Source of the DNA: Linum tenue
Lineage: Eukaryota > Streptophyta > Magnoliopsida > Malpighiales > Linaceae
DNA length: 64,000 nucleotides
Direction: 5' to 3'
Assembly (NCBI GenBank): GCA_946122785.1
Contig: CAMGYJ010000011.1
Coordinates: 43,116,513 to 43,180,512 of the forward strand
A program made the position numbers and the translations under genes. The notes below the pieces were generated by a model. That model was not told where the DNA came from. It worked only from the letters and a program-made list of their open reading frames with translations, and made no database searches. Below are positions 33,560-49,176 of this stretch, piece after piece (position 1 is the first letter of the stretch; each line of letters starts with the position of its first letter).

Positions 33560-34006
33560 TAGGGCTGGCTATTTGGTCCGGGTTTTTTTGTTTTACCCGA
33601 AATCGGACCGTATAACCCGGACCGAGACCGGACTGGGACCGGATAGTAAACAATCCAATCCAATCTTTGGGCTTAGATTTGAGGTAAAAAACCGTTCGAG
33701 ACCGGATTAAAAACTTGATAAAACCGGATAAGAGAGCTCAACACCCAAAACTTAAGGGTAATTAGCATAAACGATCACAAACCTTTGCACTTAGTACAAA
33801 ACTTAGCCAACTCCTTACCCTTTTAGGTCTTAGGCCACTCAAATCCCCACAAACTCAATATAAAATCAAGACCGAATTGGGACCGGACCGGATCAAAACC
33901 GGATTGTATCCAATCCAATCTTTGGTCCTTATATTTTCGAAAAGACCGAACTGGACCGAATCAATTTGGGCCAATTTAACCGGACCGGACCGTATAGCCA
34001 CCCCTA
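33560..34006. mobile_element. Non-autonomous hAT element 4 (447 bp), 414 bp upstream of the WRKY start codon
   Basis: TAGGGCTGGCTAT and ATAGCCACCCCTA (12 of 13) with duplication AAATTAAG (33552-33559, 34007-34014). Ends loaded with CCGGACCG, CCGGGT and ACCCG words. It lies in the WRKY promoter region and could affect its expression. Confidence 0.92.
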
Positions 34007-34014
34007 AAATTAAG

Positions 34015-34420
34015 ATACTAGGGACAAGAACAAAGTTTGTGGACTGATTGGCTAGTATAACCAAAGTCTTAATTAGTCACCATTCCGTGAAAGAAAGATC
34101 CAATTCAACGCCCCCAAAGAGTAAGGAAAAAGGGCAAGCAAGGTAGCCAGCTGGCGGTCGTGACGCACAGTGTGACGAAACTCGAAAAAATCCCGGTAAA
34201 AAATTAAGTCTTCACAAATCTAATCTTATTTTGGTCTTCGTCTTCGCTCCCTCCGCCCTTTTTTATAGCCGACCTCTCCTCTCCCCGCTGAAAGAAAGTC
34301 TTCCCCCACACTATTTTCTCCCCTTTCCCTCCATCTATTTCTAGTCTCCCTCTAGACTCTCTCCAACTTCCCCATTTACTCTCCCTCTCTCAATTTCTCC
34401 CTTCTCCGGCCAAGATTTAT
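34015..34420 (+). promoter_or_regulatory. WRKY gene proximal upstream region
   Basis: A TTTTTTATAG stretch at about 34259-34267 is a weak TATA candidate. It is followed by a CT-rich leader (34275-34410), as is common in plant 5' UTRs. No clear W-box is seen in this short region. Confidence 0.35.
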
Positions 34421-36190
34421 ATGGACAAAGGATGGTGTCTCGCCGTTGAATCCGACCTTCCTCTCCGCCCAGCCGCAGCAGCTTATACTACCACTCCTTT
34501 CCCCTTCTTCCCTCCGCCGTCCGCCGGAAATCCCATGATGAGGATGTTCCAGTTCCCAGACGTCGAAGCCCTCCACCACGCCGCCGCCGACTGCCTCCAC
34601 GCCGCCGGCGAAGTCGACTTCTTCGCTCACCACCACCACCACAACAACAAGACCACGTCTCCTTCTGATGATAGTAGTCACAACGACGACGATCAAGTAA
34701 ATGTAAGTCCCCAAAGAAATATTAATACTCTTTTTTTTCTTATTTCGGTTAGAGTTTTTTTTTTTGGGTCAATCTTACTAATATTTGTGTTTGGTTAATT
34801 ATAGACTGGATTGCATCTTCTCACTGCGAACACGGGGAGCGACCAATCAACGGTGGACGATCAGACTCATGATCATCGGACGGACCACGATGACAGTCGA
34901 TCCAAGCCTGAGGCTGAATTACAAGTTGAGCTACGAAGGATGAACGTCGAAAACCAGAGGTTAAGGGACATGCTTAGCCAAGTCAGCAACAACTACACCT
35001 CCCTCCAAATGCACCTTGCTTCACTAACGCATCAAACCCCTAACCAACAACAAGTGGTGCGTTACGTACCATCTTTTAAACAATTTCTACAATTTGATCC
35101 TAAAAATAGTAATTAATTTTCCTCTAATTATTTTTTTTAAAATAATGTTCAGGTACCGAGGAAATACTTGGCATTGATGCCACCTGGAGAAACATCCAAC
35201 TCATCCTCCGACGAGAGGACCCGCTCCGAATCCTCCCCGCGCAACGGGAAGCGGCCGTCGGTGAGCGGCGGCAGGGGAGAGAGTCCTGAATCGGAAACCA
35301 ACAAAGCCCAGAAACTATCTCCTCCGCGTAGCAACTCCACGGCCCAACAACAACAGCAACAGCAGCCCAACAACAACAACAACAACGCCGAGGCGGCCAT
35401 GAGAAAAGCCCGCGTCTCGGTCCGGGCCCGCTCCGAGGCCCCGATGATATCCGACGGGTGTCAGTGGCGGAAATACGGGCAGAAGATGGCCAAGGGCAAC
35501 CCCTGCCCGAGGGCGTACTACCGCTGCACCATGGCGGCGGGCTGCCCGGTACGGAAACAGGTGCAACGCTGCGCGGAGGACAAGACGATATTGATAACCA
35601 CTTACGAAGGAGGACACAACCACCCTCTGCCACCGGCGGCGATAGCGATGGCGTCGACGACCACGGCCGCCGCCACCATGCTACTCTCCGGGTCGACGTC
35701 GAGCGCCGACGGCGCCATGACGATGATGATGGCGAACCACCCGAATAACCTGCTCGCCAGGGCTATGATCCCCAACGGTGCTGTCCACAGCAACATGGCG
35801 TCGATTTCGGCCTCCGCTCCGTTCCCCACCGTCACGCTTGACCTCACCCATACGTCACCACCGAATAATAATAATAATGATGATAATACGTCGGTGCAAT
35901 TGCAACGGCAGCGGGAGACGTTTGGGATGTACAACAACCAGACGAAATTCTCGGGGGTTCAGTTGTCACACGAGGTCGCGAATTCACCGTCTCAGCTACT
36001 ACAGCAGTTGCACCATCAGCATCTGTTGCCGCCACGTGTCGCCTCGCCGGTGGCGAGGCAGCAGGGATCGATGGTGGTGGATCAGTCGGTGAGTGCCATC
36101 ACCTCGGATCCCAACTTCACGGCGGCTCTTGCGGCGGCTATCTCCTCCATCATGAGCAGCGGCGGCGGCGGCAACCAGCAACAACAATAG
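34421..36190 (+). CDS. WRKY transcription factor, group IIb (WRKY6/31/42-like)
   Basis: Three exons: 34421-34702, 34805-about 35056, 35153-36190, all in phase 0, giving about 523 residues. Intron 1 has GTAAGT...TATAG; the exon 2 donor is less certain (GTGCGT). Exon 2 encodes a leucine-rich coiled coil ([17 protein letters not shown]) for dimer formation. Exon 3 has poly-Gln/Asn, then the WRKY domain with W283-RKYGQK and a C-x5-C-x23-HxH zinc finger, followed by [15 protein letters not shown], a block typical of the WRKY6/31/42 branch. It should be a nuclear W-box (TTGAC) binding regulator of defence, senescence or phosphate responses, by family. Oddity: the intron that group IIa/IIb genes carry inside the zinc finger (VQR position) is absent. 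Start ATG begins MDKGW, usual for the group. Confidence 0.92.
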
Positions 36191-37383
36191 TAACGACAAC
36201 ATGGAAACAACAGCCAGGAATCTTTGAATGTTTTTTTTTTTTTTTTTGTTCTTTTGTTCTTACTGTGGATGCTACGTCATTGATAGGCATGGAACGTGGC
36301 CTTTTTAGATTGGTTGCTATTTTCCTTTTCTTTTCATCGTCATGTGACGTGCCCTCCATCATCAATGTGGACATATAGGGTTGACGTTTTTATTGTAGAA
36401 AAACGTGGGAAAATGTATAATCTCTTGTTCGTTCTTTTAGGGCGCCGGCGGGAAGGGAAGGAATTCCGTCAAGCTTAGTGGCTTAGGGTTAGAATTTAGA
36501 TAAAAGATGAGACCATTCAATTCCTTTGTACCAAAGCTTCCTTCGTTTTATTCTTCGTCTATTGAATTTGAATAACTTTTTCCTACTTATCAAATGAAGT
36601 TAATTAATTGTTTGTTAGGATGTGGTATATATAGATCCATACATGCAGCTTTCCCAACTACTCGAATTATTGAGTCCGGTTAGTCTTTAATATGGTACCA
36701 AAGTTGGTTTACCCTGAGGAACCGTGTGTTAAAAATTCCCATGGTACTCAATATTAACAGTTGATGAAGCCAAATAATATGTTCTATCTATAAAAATTTC
36801 AACTCCACATGAGTTTACTTTCGGCTATATGGTAAAAAATAATATAGATCCATACAAATACCTCTCATAACAATGACGCGGGAACTGGGAACTGGAAGTC
36901 AAGTAATACGGCTTGCTGGGTTTGACACGTTACAAACAAGAAAGGTTGAATATACGAAAGTACTTGTTGTATAACGTGAATTGTTGACGAAAGGAAAAGG
37001 AATAATGTGAGGGCCTGGAGACTGGACTTAATAAGGAAGGAGACTTCCAGGAAGGGAAGGCAGTAAGTTCAATCAAAATCGCGTAATAAATTGGGCCACA
37101 TGAAACCAGTGCCTTGCTAGCTAGCTTGGATGGCAAATTCAGAATTGGGTTTCTTCTTCGGATTTTGTCAGATTCTGAGATGCCTTTCCATTTTCCATGG
37201 TGGTCAACTTTGGCAGAAGCCAGGGGGAAAAAAATACAAAGAACCTGAAGGCGACGTGGCAGTTGTTTATTAGCTGGGTTGGTTGCTGAAGGCAGCAGTC
37301 AGATACGAGTGCAGACTAGTTGAGTTGGCACTGGTCTGGTGTGGGTTGACATGAGGTCGTTCACTTTCAGTCGTGGGTACTAC
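36191..37383. other. WRKY 3' region and intergenic DNA
   Basis: A T run at 36230-36247 and no clear AATAAA close to the stop. No ORF with resemblance. Confidence 0.45.
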
Positions 37384-37386
37384 TAA

Positions 37387-38239
37387 GGGGTCGTTTGCTT
37401 CAAGGATTTGGTACATGGATTTGGTATCAAAAAACCAATTATCAAGGATTTAGGTACAATCCGTTGTTTGCTTGCACCTTTTTTGGAGACCAAATCCGTG
37501 GGGCCCACGGATTTTAAGGGTCCAAATCCGTGGACCCCACGGACTTACAAATCCCACATATTGATGTGGGATTTGGAATATGACATAAATTCTTGATGAG
37601 ATTTTACCCATATGCCCTCATGCACTTTTAATATTCCAAGGTTGCCCTCAAATTTAACTATTATACATTATAATTAACAATAAAAGAATAATATACACGT
37701 TCAATTAATGTGCAAACATGAGTTAGATTTTTTATATCATTTCTTGTGTTCTAGTTTTCTTTGACCTTTTCATGGAACGTGTAATTCTTTGTTCTCCCGA
37801 TTCTAATATATGTTGTTATATGTCACTTTTGAAAAGGAGGACAAAGAATTGGTAATTGATTATGTTACGTTAAAAGTTAAAACGGAATTTTCTCGTTTAT
37901 TATTATTGTCCATGTGGCAACATTATGCTTATTAGTATGTATTGTCCTTGTTTTGTGTACATATCATAAACATGTCAAACATATAGAAAATGATAGTAAG
38001 GTAATTTTGAAATTTTGTCCTCTTTTTGTGTACATATCATAAACATGTCAAACATATAGAAAATGGCAGTAATGTAATTTTGACTTCAAGTAGTAAATCC
38101 CACACCTTTAAATCCATGATAAAAACATCCCAACAAACAAAGGATTGTTACAAATCCATGATGCCTCAAATCCTTGATAAATCATTGGGTTTTTAAATTA
38201 CAAAACCCTCATTTTTAAATCCATGAAGCAAACGACCCC
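37387..38239. mobile_element. Tourist/PIF-Harbinger-like MITE (853 bp)
   Basis: Perfect 16-bp ends GGGGTCGTTTGCTTCA/TGAAGCAAACGACCCC with TAA duplicated on both sides (37384-37386, 38240-38242). It contains a direct duplication of about 68 bp (37943-38010 and 38016-38083). Confidence 0.9.
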
Positions 38240-38652
38240 TAAAATTAATTAATTAACTCGTCATTAAAGATGTTAAATATGAACGGGGACGTGTCGTGGG
38301 ACTTGGTGAGTGGAGCGCCTCGTACCGCATCTAAAACCGTACGATCTATCTCTCTCTCTCTCTCGTCAAACCTATTAATTTGTAGGTTGTGAATGAATCA
38401 TTAATTTTCTGATGTTTTGTTCATCAATCATTATACCATTCCACATGCTCTCATGTGATCTTTAGCTCCGATGCCAAAGATGCCTTTGCATTGCATGCAA
38501 TCCAAGTAAACTTTCCGTCGCCTAGAGCTTTCTTTTCCCATGCTACTGGCCCCCTTTTTTTTTAATCACCATATGGGTTCAACCATATATATCATGATTC
38601 TGATCACGTTCCTAGTTTCACATTTTGTAGCCAATTTATAATGTCTTACCAA

Positions 38653-39342
38653 TAGGGATGGCAATGGGTCGGGTTGGGTCGGGTTTTGCCAAACCCAAAC
38701 CCATGGGGTTATCTTTGAAAAAAACCCGGGGTAAAACCCACTAGGTTTGAAAAACTCAAACCCAACCCAACCCGTTGGGTATCCGCGGGTTCATGGGTAC
38801 CCACGGATTTTGTCGTTAAAAATTTACAATTACAAGTTCTTATCAAAATTAAAGTCAAATATCAATCTCTCAATACAAATTATCCATATATAAAACACCA
38901 TTCTAGAAAATTCAAGCAAATCACAAATTAACTATACAAATTGTTCAACACCAATCTAGAAGAAAACTCAAAAAAATTGAAGCAAATCACATAAATAACA
39001 TGTTTAATTGAAAGCTTCTTCCTTTCAATTAAGTTTATTTACTCTCCACTCCATAACATCAACTTCATTCTACACAATTAAAAAGAAAAAATTAGACATG
39101 TCTCCACAAATATAAATAAGATTAGTTGTTTAGAATATTAAATATACCGAAAAAATTAATTATATGGGTGGGCGGGCACCCACGGGCCGGGTTTACCTAA
39201 ACCCAAACCCAACCCAACCCGTTGAATAGTGAACGGGTTTAAACCCAAACCCGGCCCAAAACCCGTCAACACGGATTTTACCCACGTTGACCGGGTTGGA
39301 TCGGGTAGGTACCCGTGGGTTCGAGTTTTATTGCCATCCCTA
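38653..39342. mobile_element. Non-autonomous hAT element 5 (690 bp)
   Basis: Perfect ends TAGGGATGGCAAT/ATTGCCATCCCTA and duplication CTTACCAA (38645-38652, 39343-39350). GGTCGGGTT and AACCCAACCC repeats at both ends. Confidence 0.93.
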
Positions 39343-39350
39343 CTTACCAA

Positions 39351-40190
39351 GATATATACATACTTGCACAACACCATTTGTGGAGAGCCAACAATGAATT
39401 GGAATCCATGTTGTCACCCAGAATTTGGCAGTTAGTTTGGTCGGTCTAGCAAGTAAATTAAAGGTACATGGTCATATTATTTTAATCCGCTTTACCTTGC
39501 GTGTGAAAAAATCATTGTTAAGAATTAAGATCAAGATTCAAGTCATTTTAGATTAGGATTTCTTGATCATCCATGAATAACAAATTATTTGACAATTGGC
39601 TAGCTTCGGGAGGCCTTCTTATTGGCCCGATAAAGACACTAGGTCTGGGTCAAATCAGTTCCCCCACGGGTTAACAAATCTGATTGGAATAATCACTTAT
39701 TGAGAAAAGGATAATACTAATGTCGTAATTGGAACTTGGAGCCACTCCATGTACCTAGGATTGTTAATCGGTTAACCTAAAAACGACCAGGCAAAGTCAG
39801 AGTTAATCGGCTACCGCAAACCTATAATAACTCTGTTGCTGGCGGTTTTGGTTGGGGTTCTGGCTATATCGGTTAACCTACCGGTTATCGGTGCACTAAT
39901 TACTAACGGAGAGTAGTCACCACTCAGTAATCCTCCACCAAACAAGTTGTCTCCTTCCTTCCCAATCGTGAGATTCTGCTTCTTCCTTCTCTCTCAACTC
40001 TCAATTTCTCGTCCCTTATTCTCGATTCTCAAAATTTTCCCTAAAATTGAGTAATCAACACACCTAGTCCAACCACACCTAAGAGTGCCAAAAGATTCAA
40101 TCAAGTCAACAACACAAACCATATCGCCTTGACTATAACGTGCTTTGAGACTTGTCTAAACTTCTAAGGCTAATTTGTAAGACATTATTG
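39351..40190. other. Intergenic; possible hAT left end at about 39761
   Basis: TAGGATTGTTAATCGGTTAACC followed by GGTTAACC words looks like a hAT terminus, but no right end or duplication was found. No gene seen. Confidence 0.3.
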
Positions 40191-40201
40191 TCTTCTTAAT
40201 G

Positions 40202-40508
40202 CTAGGTTCCACACTTGTTGAATCTAGTTGAGAACCATGATATAGTCTCTGTTCCAAGACCAGAACTGAGCATTATAAGTGGCAGGGGGCAGTTGATGAT
40301 GGTACCATTGATGAAACCAAATTTGTTCTTGGTTCCCAAAGTATTGAGCATGGCCTTGTTCCAGTCATTGTAATTAGTGATGGTCAGCTTCTCACCTACC
40401 AACATCAACCATGGCTGCTCATAGTCATGAAGATAAAAGGGATCCACCATGGGATCGTGCTATTGTTGTGCCATATTTTGGGAGGCGGCTAGGGTTCCTC
40501 TGGTACCA
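40202..40508 (-). pseudogene. Copia remnant: primer site and N-terminal gag
   Basis: On the minus strand TGGTACCAGAGG (40497-40508) resembles an initiator-Met primer site. It is followed by a gag start: DPFYLH, then LTITNYNDWNKAML and KNKFGFINGTI, the copia gag N terminus. The frame is lost after about 50 residues. The sequence to the right (from about 40509) is probably old LTR; no other part of the element remains. Confidence 0.7.
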
Positions 40509-40519
40509 TAACACCAAAT

Positions 40520-41610
40520 GTGACCTTTGAAACCCTAACTTACTTTTCATTGATCAACATTATGGTTTATATATACAAGGTCGAGCAGAAGAAGACAACA
40601 AGCTCTTAATTGTTGATGACAAGAAGAAAAGCAGAGGAAACAACAACAAAAAAAAAATGAGAGGGGACAAAATCTGAATCAGTGAAATAGACGTTGGAGT
40701 CTCTTGTGGCACAACGACGACGTATCAGCAATTCCTGCCTCCATTGCCTGAGACAATGTTGCTCCACTTAATCTGCTTATTACCCGTTGTTACTTTGTGT
40801 TCGAGCCTTGAGATGGCGAAAAATTAACTTTTTCTATGATATGTTGGGTTGATTAAGAGACGTAGTTGATTCATTGTTCTTTTTCTTATAGAAAGAAATC
40901 GAATCTTATCTACGTGATTAAGAGACGTAGCGAATTGTCATTGTGGAATTGTAAAAAAAAAAAGAAAGAATTGCCGCTCACCACTCACTCAGTCACCACT
41001 CACCACTGTCCACTCACTCCCAAGCTTTTCATTGTGGGCTGGATTTCAAGCCGTCTGCTGCTAAATTGGGTCGACTTATCTACTGGGCCTGAGTGTCCCA
41101 AATGATTCCCATATAATCAATACAAAAACAGAGGCTGAGTTACAGCCCGCACAGCGCCCTTAAACTCCGCCCAATATGGGCTGAAAAGGCTTTTTGAGCA
41201 TGTGAATGGGCTTGTCACAAAGCCTGAACATGGATGCGAATAACGACGACGATCGCAGAAGCCGGGGGTGGCGAAGTGCAACAATCGGAAGGAAGGTGTG
41301 GCGTGCAAAGAACAGCCAAAGTGCATGCGGCAACGACACGTCAAACCCCCCCATTACATGGGTCCCACTTTTTCTCTTTCTCGTCCTTTCCCTCTCTTTG
41401 TTTCGTCAGTTGCAACCGCCACAGCACGAATCCCATGCGGCCGCTTACACGTAGACCACATTTGGATTGGAATTCCTCCGCCAAAACAAACTCGATAGTC
41501 CCGTGATCATATCCTCGATCAACGGCCACGATTCTTCGTGCGGGAATGATGGTGTAAAGCGTAGCCGAAAACAAGAAAAAAGTTGACGGGCAGTTTTCCT
41601 TTGCTTTCTC
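40520..41610. other. Probable LTR remnant, then aspartic proteinase upstream region
   Basis: TTTATATATAC at 40567 may be the old LTR's TATA region. 41100-41560 is GC-richer with no recognisable product in any frame. Confidence 0.35.
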
Positions 41611-41613
41611 TCT

Positions 41614-41644
<31 letters not shown>

Positions 41645-41652
41645 CTATATAT
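41611..41652 (+). promoter_or_regulatory. Core promoter of the aspartic proteinase gene: CT repeat plus TATA box
   Basis: A (CT)n run at 41614-41643 is followed at once by TATATAT (41646-41652). A pyrimidine patch near a TATA box is common in plant core promoters. Transcription would start about 30 bases downstream. Confidence 0.65.
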
Positions 41653-41775
41653 GCTCCCCCGATTGTTCGTTATTTACTTCACCTTTTTTCTTTCCGCCAT
41701 TGGAGGTTGCTTCGTAGTCCAGGAAACTTCCCGCATTGCTGTTCATCGTCTTCTCTCTTCTTCCTCAATCTGTGG

Positions 41776-45325
<3,550 letters not shown>

Positions 45326-45392
45326 CAGGATAACTGCTAGTCCGTGCTTATGTAGTAGTATTGAAAGTTGGTGCTGGCTTGTTGAACTGTGT

Positions 45393-45398
45393 AATAAA
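45393..45398 (+). terminator. Polyadenylation signal AATAAA of the aspartic proteinase gene
   Basis: AATAAA 68 bases after the stop codon, followed by TG-rich sequence (GAGTATGTGCAATG, GTATGTGTGTG). Confidence 0.6.
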
Positions 45399-45399
45399 G

Positions 45400-45960
45400 T
45401 TGAAGGGTTTCAATACACCCGTGTAAAGAAACCACTTAATCAGCTGAGAGTTTGAGTATGTGCAATGTAAATAGTGCCATAAGTATGTGTGTGTATAGAT
45501 GGAGAGACAGAGAGTGCTTAGTCCCCCCTTCTCGTTTCTCTTTCGGTCACTTATCATGTTCAAAGATGTCTGTTGCTTCTTACTTTTGAGGGTGCAAACT
45601 AATCAGTCAGCTTGAGGCCCTCTTTTCGTTCATCTTCACATATCGTCGATCATGTCCTTTAATTCACCGTTGAATCGGAAAGAGTCGGAAGAACGCAGTG
45701 TGCTTAAACAGCTGTAGTGTATTCAGCAGAAGAACTAGAATCCCAATTGTGCTCATGCCTCAAATTACCCAAGATCAGTGGCCTATGTCTTGTGCTCTTG
45801 CCCCAAATTACTAAGCCTACAAAACCAGATGAGTTTACATGAGAGTTTTTTAGCCTACCAGTAATATAATCAGAACCCATCAAAGGAAAAAACCCAATGA
45901 GCAAAATCAGCGTGTGAAGTGTTAAATTTGAAGGAAATCAAGCTTCTTTAAGCAAACAAA
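45400..45960. other. 3' flank of the proteinase gene and of the BAP31-like gene
   Basis: No ORF. The two genes converge, so this stretch probably holds both 3' UTRs. Confidence 0.45.
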
Positions 45961-46043
45961 CGATCAAGAACCCTTCTTGCTGTCCGAACGAGACAGCTTG
46001 AAGTCGAGCGACTGTAACTTGTTCTTCAAGGCTTGGTTCTCCC

Positions 46044-46845
46044 TAGGGGTGTCGGTTCGGGTCGGGTAGCTGAACCCGAAACCTGAGAAAACCCGAACCT
46101 GTTAAGCACAACCCGAAATCAAACCCGTTTATTCTGCTTTGCGATTTTCGGGTACACTTACCCGAAATTTTGTATGCAGTTCTGGGTCGGGTTGGTTGAA
46201 CCCAAAACTGACCCGTTGTGTTTTTTTTTTTGTGGAATGTTTTTTTAATTTTTTTGTGATTAACAATTTTATTTTATTATTTGTACATTCTATAGAAAAG
46301 TTATATTTACCAACATTAGGTGATAGAATATTAGTCTAAATATTATATTTTACTAAGTTTGAGTCTAAAATGTATCTTTACTTTATATTACTACAAATAG
46401 TATTACCAACATTAGGTGATCGATTAGAATTAGTCTATGTATAATATAATTACTAAAGGATCCCCCTATAAGGTCAATTTCATTTCACTCGTTATACTTT
46501 TAAGTTACTCATTTGTATATATATTGATAAATTCTATAAAACGTAGATATTGATACAATTTGTATTCGCGAAATGATTTTTATTTTATAAAAAAAGAACA
46601 CAATCATCTGTTTCTAAGTTTTCAGATTCTTGACTAGGCTCTCAATAATTATTTTCATCCAGATTTACTCGGCTGAAAGGTTCTGCAAAATCACCCAGGA
46701 CGACTAGCAACCAAATCGTTCCAGTAGTACTAATACATTTAAGAATAATAACATCCACAATGTCAACTTTAGGTAACTAGATTTTTACCCGTCCGTTGGA
46801 CGGTGTATTATGTTTGGTTATTTTATAATTCGTTATAGTATTGTA

Positions 46846-46890
<45 letters not shown>

Positions 46891-49143
46891 TATGTTTGTT
46901 GAGCTAATGTACATGGAATTGTAAATCTCACTTACCTTATTTTAGGTAATGTTTCATACTTTTATCCTTTTTTATTTATGAAAAATTTAATTTTATTAAC
47001 TTAGCTCTCTTTAGATGGTTTTTTATCGATTTAAAATTTTTGTATCGAACTAAAAAAGTGATAAAAAAGTTAAAAAATTTAAGGCCACAAACAAAAAGGT
47101 TATAATAAGAAAATATGCTTCAATTAATAAAAAAAATAAGCTAAGAGCTTTTTATTTTCTTTCCCTTCTCATATGTCCGTATATGATAATAGAGAATATT
47201 CCGATCTGGATCCACAAATATGGTGTATTATCAGTTACACCTGCAATTCTGGAATAATGATGAAACACATTAGCATCCACATCCATCAATCTTCCAGATA
47301 CTCATTTAATTTATCTTGGCAATGTTCTAGCAAAACCAACCACAAACAGAACTATCAGTTGTCACTAATTTATTAAAACAATATTTTCAGTAAACTAAAC
47401 TGCATATCAACACAATTTATATTTTATAGAGAGCTACATATCTCCTGCAAAAAAAAAAAAGGTGTTTTATTACCTAATAACAACATAGACAAATAATGAA
47501 AGGAGTATACTTCAATACAACTCAATGCATTCTATCTTGCAAATTCCTAATTTGTGAACTGAATTTATGCACCAATCCAAATAGTAGTTGGTATAAATCA
47601 ATCATGTCAAAATCAAGCTTTAGTTAGGGATTCAATGAGGAAAATCATAAAGAAACAAACAAATGTCATTGCAAACGTGTAGAAATTGAAAAAACATCGA
47701 AATACGCAACCGAGAAACCACCACCATCATTTTGTTTCTTCTTCGCGACCTTTATAAAACCCCAATTATGTTCCCTTCTACTTATAATCTCTTTGCTACC
47801 TACTAATTACTAACCAGATCATCATCTTATAGCTAGCTAGTAGCATGTCAATCATGAACATAAAGAATATAATAAACAACCCTCACAACTCTACTTTCCA
47901 TTTCAACATCTAAGCAATCGGATTGCAATAGCCATTTAAGGAAAACGATCAATTATTCAACCAAAGGAGATATGCCCTAAGTCCAATCAATTATCCCTTC
48001 TAATTATATATTACCTATTAGTATATGACGTAATAGATAACATAAAAACAAATCCATGAAAACGATGAAGAAATAAATTCGCTCATCGAGTGGGGAAATT
48101 TACCATCCAACAGTCTTAATTTGGAATAAATTAAGAAAAGAATGGAAAGAAGAGTGAGCAGTTCCCAACTTCAAATCAAGGAGGAAGAGGGAGCAGTCGA
48201 CAATCCTAGGTTTGGTTCACCTCGTCTTCGCAATGATAGTCGGATGAACTGTTTTCATCAACAAACAAAATATGTTACAACTGCTTAAAATTTTGCTATC
48301 TAGTCGTTGCCTCGTGTACCTCCCTCCTCCTATTATCCTACAAAGAAGAAAAAAAACTTTATATGCATTACCATCTCCTTCTCTAACTAATTTTTTATTT
48401 TCAATATTTGGATTTTATTTCTAGAGAGACAATCAAAATGGGAAAAGGTAGAGATAAATTAAAAGGTTGCATTCATAATTAATATGTTTTCATTTAATTG
48501 GAATGAATAAGAAGTGTTTTAAAAAAACAACAATTATTGCTCTGCCAAGTTTAACATCAGTCTTTTTTCTATATAAATTATTCTTTTTTTTTATTTTATA
48601 AGTATATGCATTAGGAAGAATTGAGTATTTGATAGCAAAAAATATATAGTCATATAGTTCATTTTTCAAAGTCGATTGATTGTCAAACACTTATTTTCTC
48701 TTAGGCCATCGTTTAAATTTTTTTAATTAAAAAATTATTATGATTCATATGTGTGCTTGTTTTTTTCCATCAAAATGTAACTTATTATAATGTTTTAGTA
48801 AAAATGAATAGAAAATTTGCTTATTGAGATTTATTAAGATATTTTTGGGTTAAACAAATACGGTATATGTCACTCTCTATTTTCATCTTTATAGTCTGTT
48901 TAATTGAAATTTTTTTTATTACTTATGTGTTTTTTTCTTTAAATGTTTCACAAAAAATGTAAATTATTTTAAGTTTTAGTAAAAATGAGTAGAATGATTA
49001 AAAGAAGAGAGATAGCTCCATAAATAGATCAATAAATAAATTTTTGTTTGTAAAAAAATTGTCCACCTTGGCATCTTGTGAATTCACCAAGTGCTTATGT
49101 GGCAAGAAGTTACTTTTGAATAGCCATAATATTAAGTATAGAT

Positions 49144-49176
<33 letters not shown>

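Noticed and set aside
35124..35633. Long ORFs on the minus strand across the WRKY gene
   Set aside because: They are shadows of GC-rich WRKY exon 3; the poly-Cys/poly-Val runs come from CAA/CAG repeats.
39761..39910. TAGGATTGTTAATCGG as a hAT left end
   Set aside because: No partner end or duplication; may be a relic.
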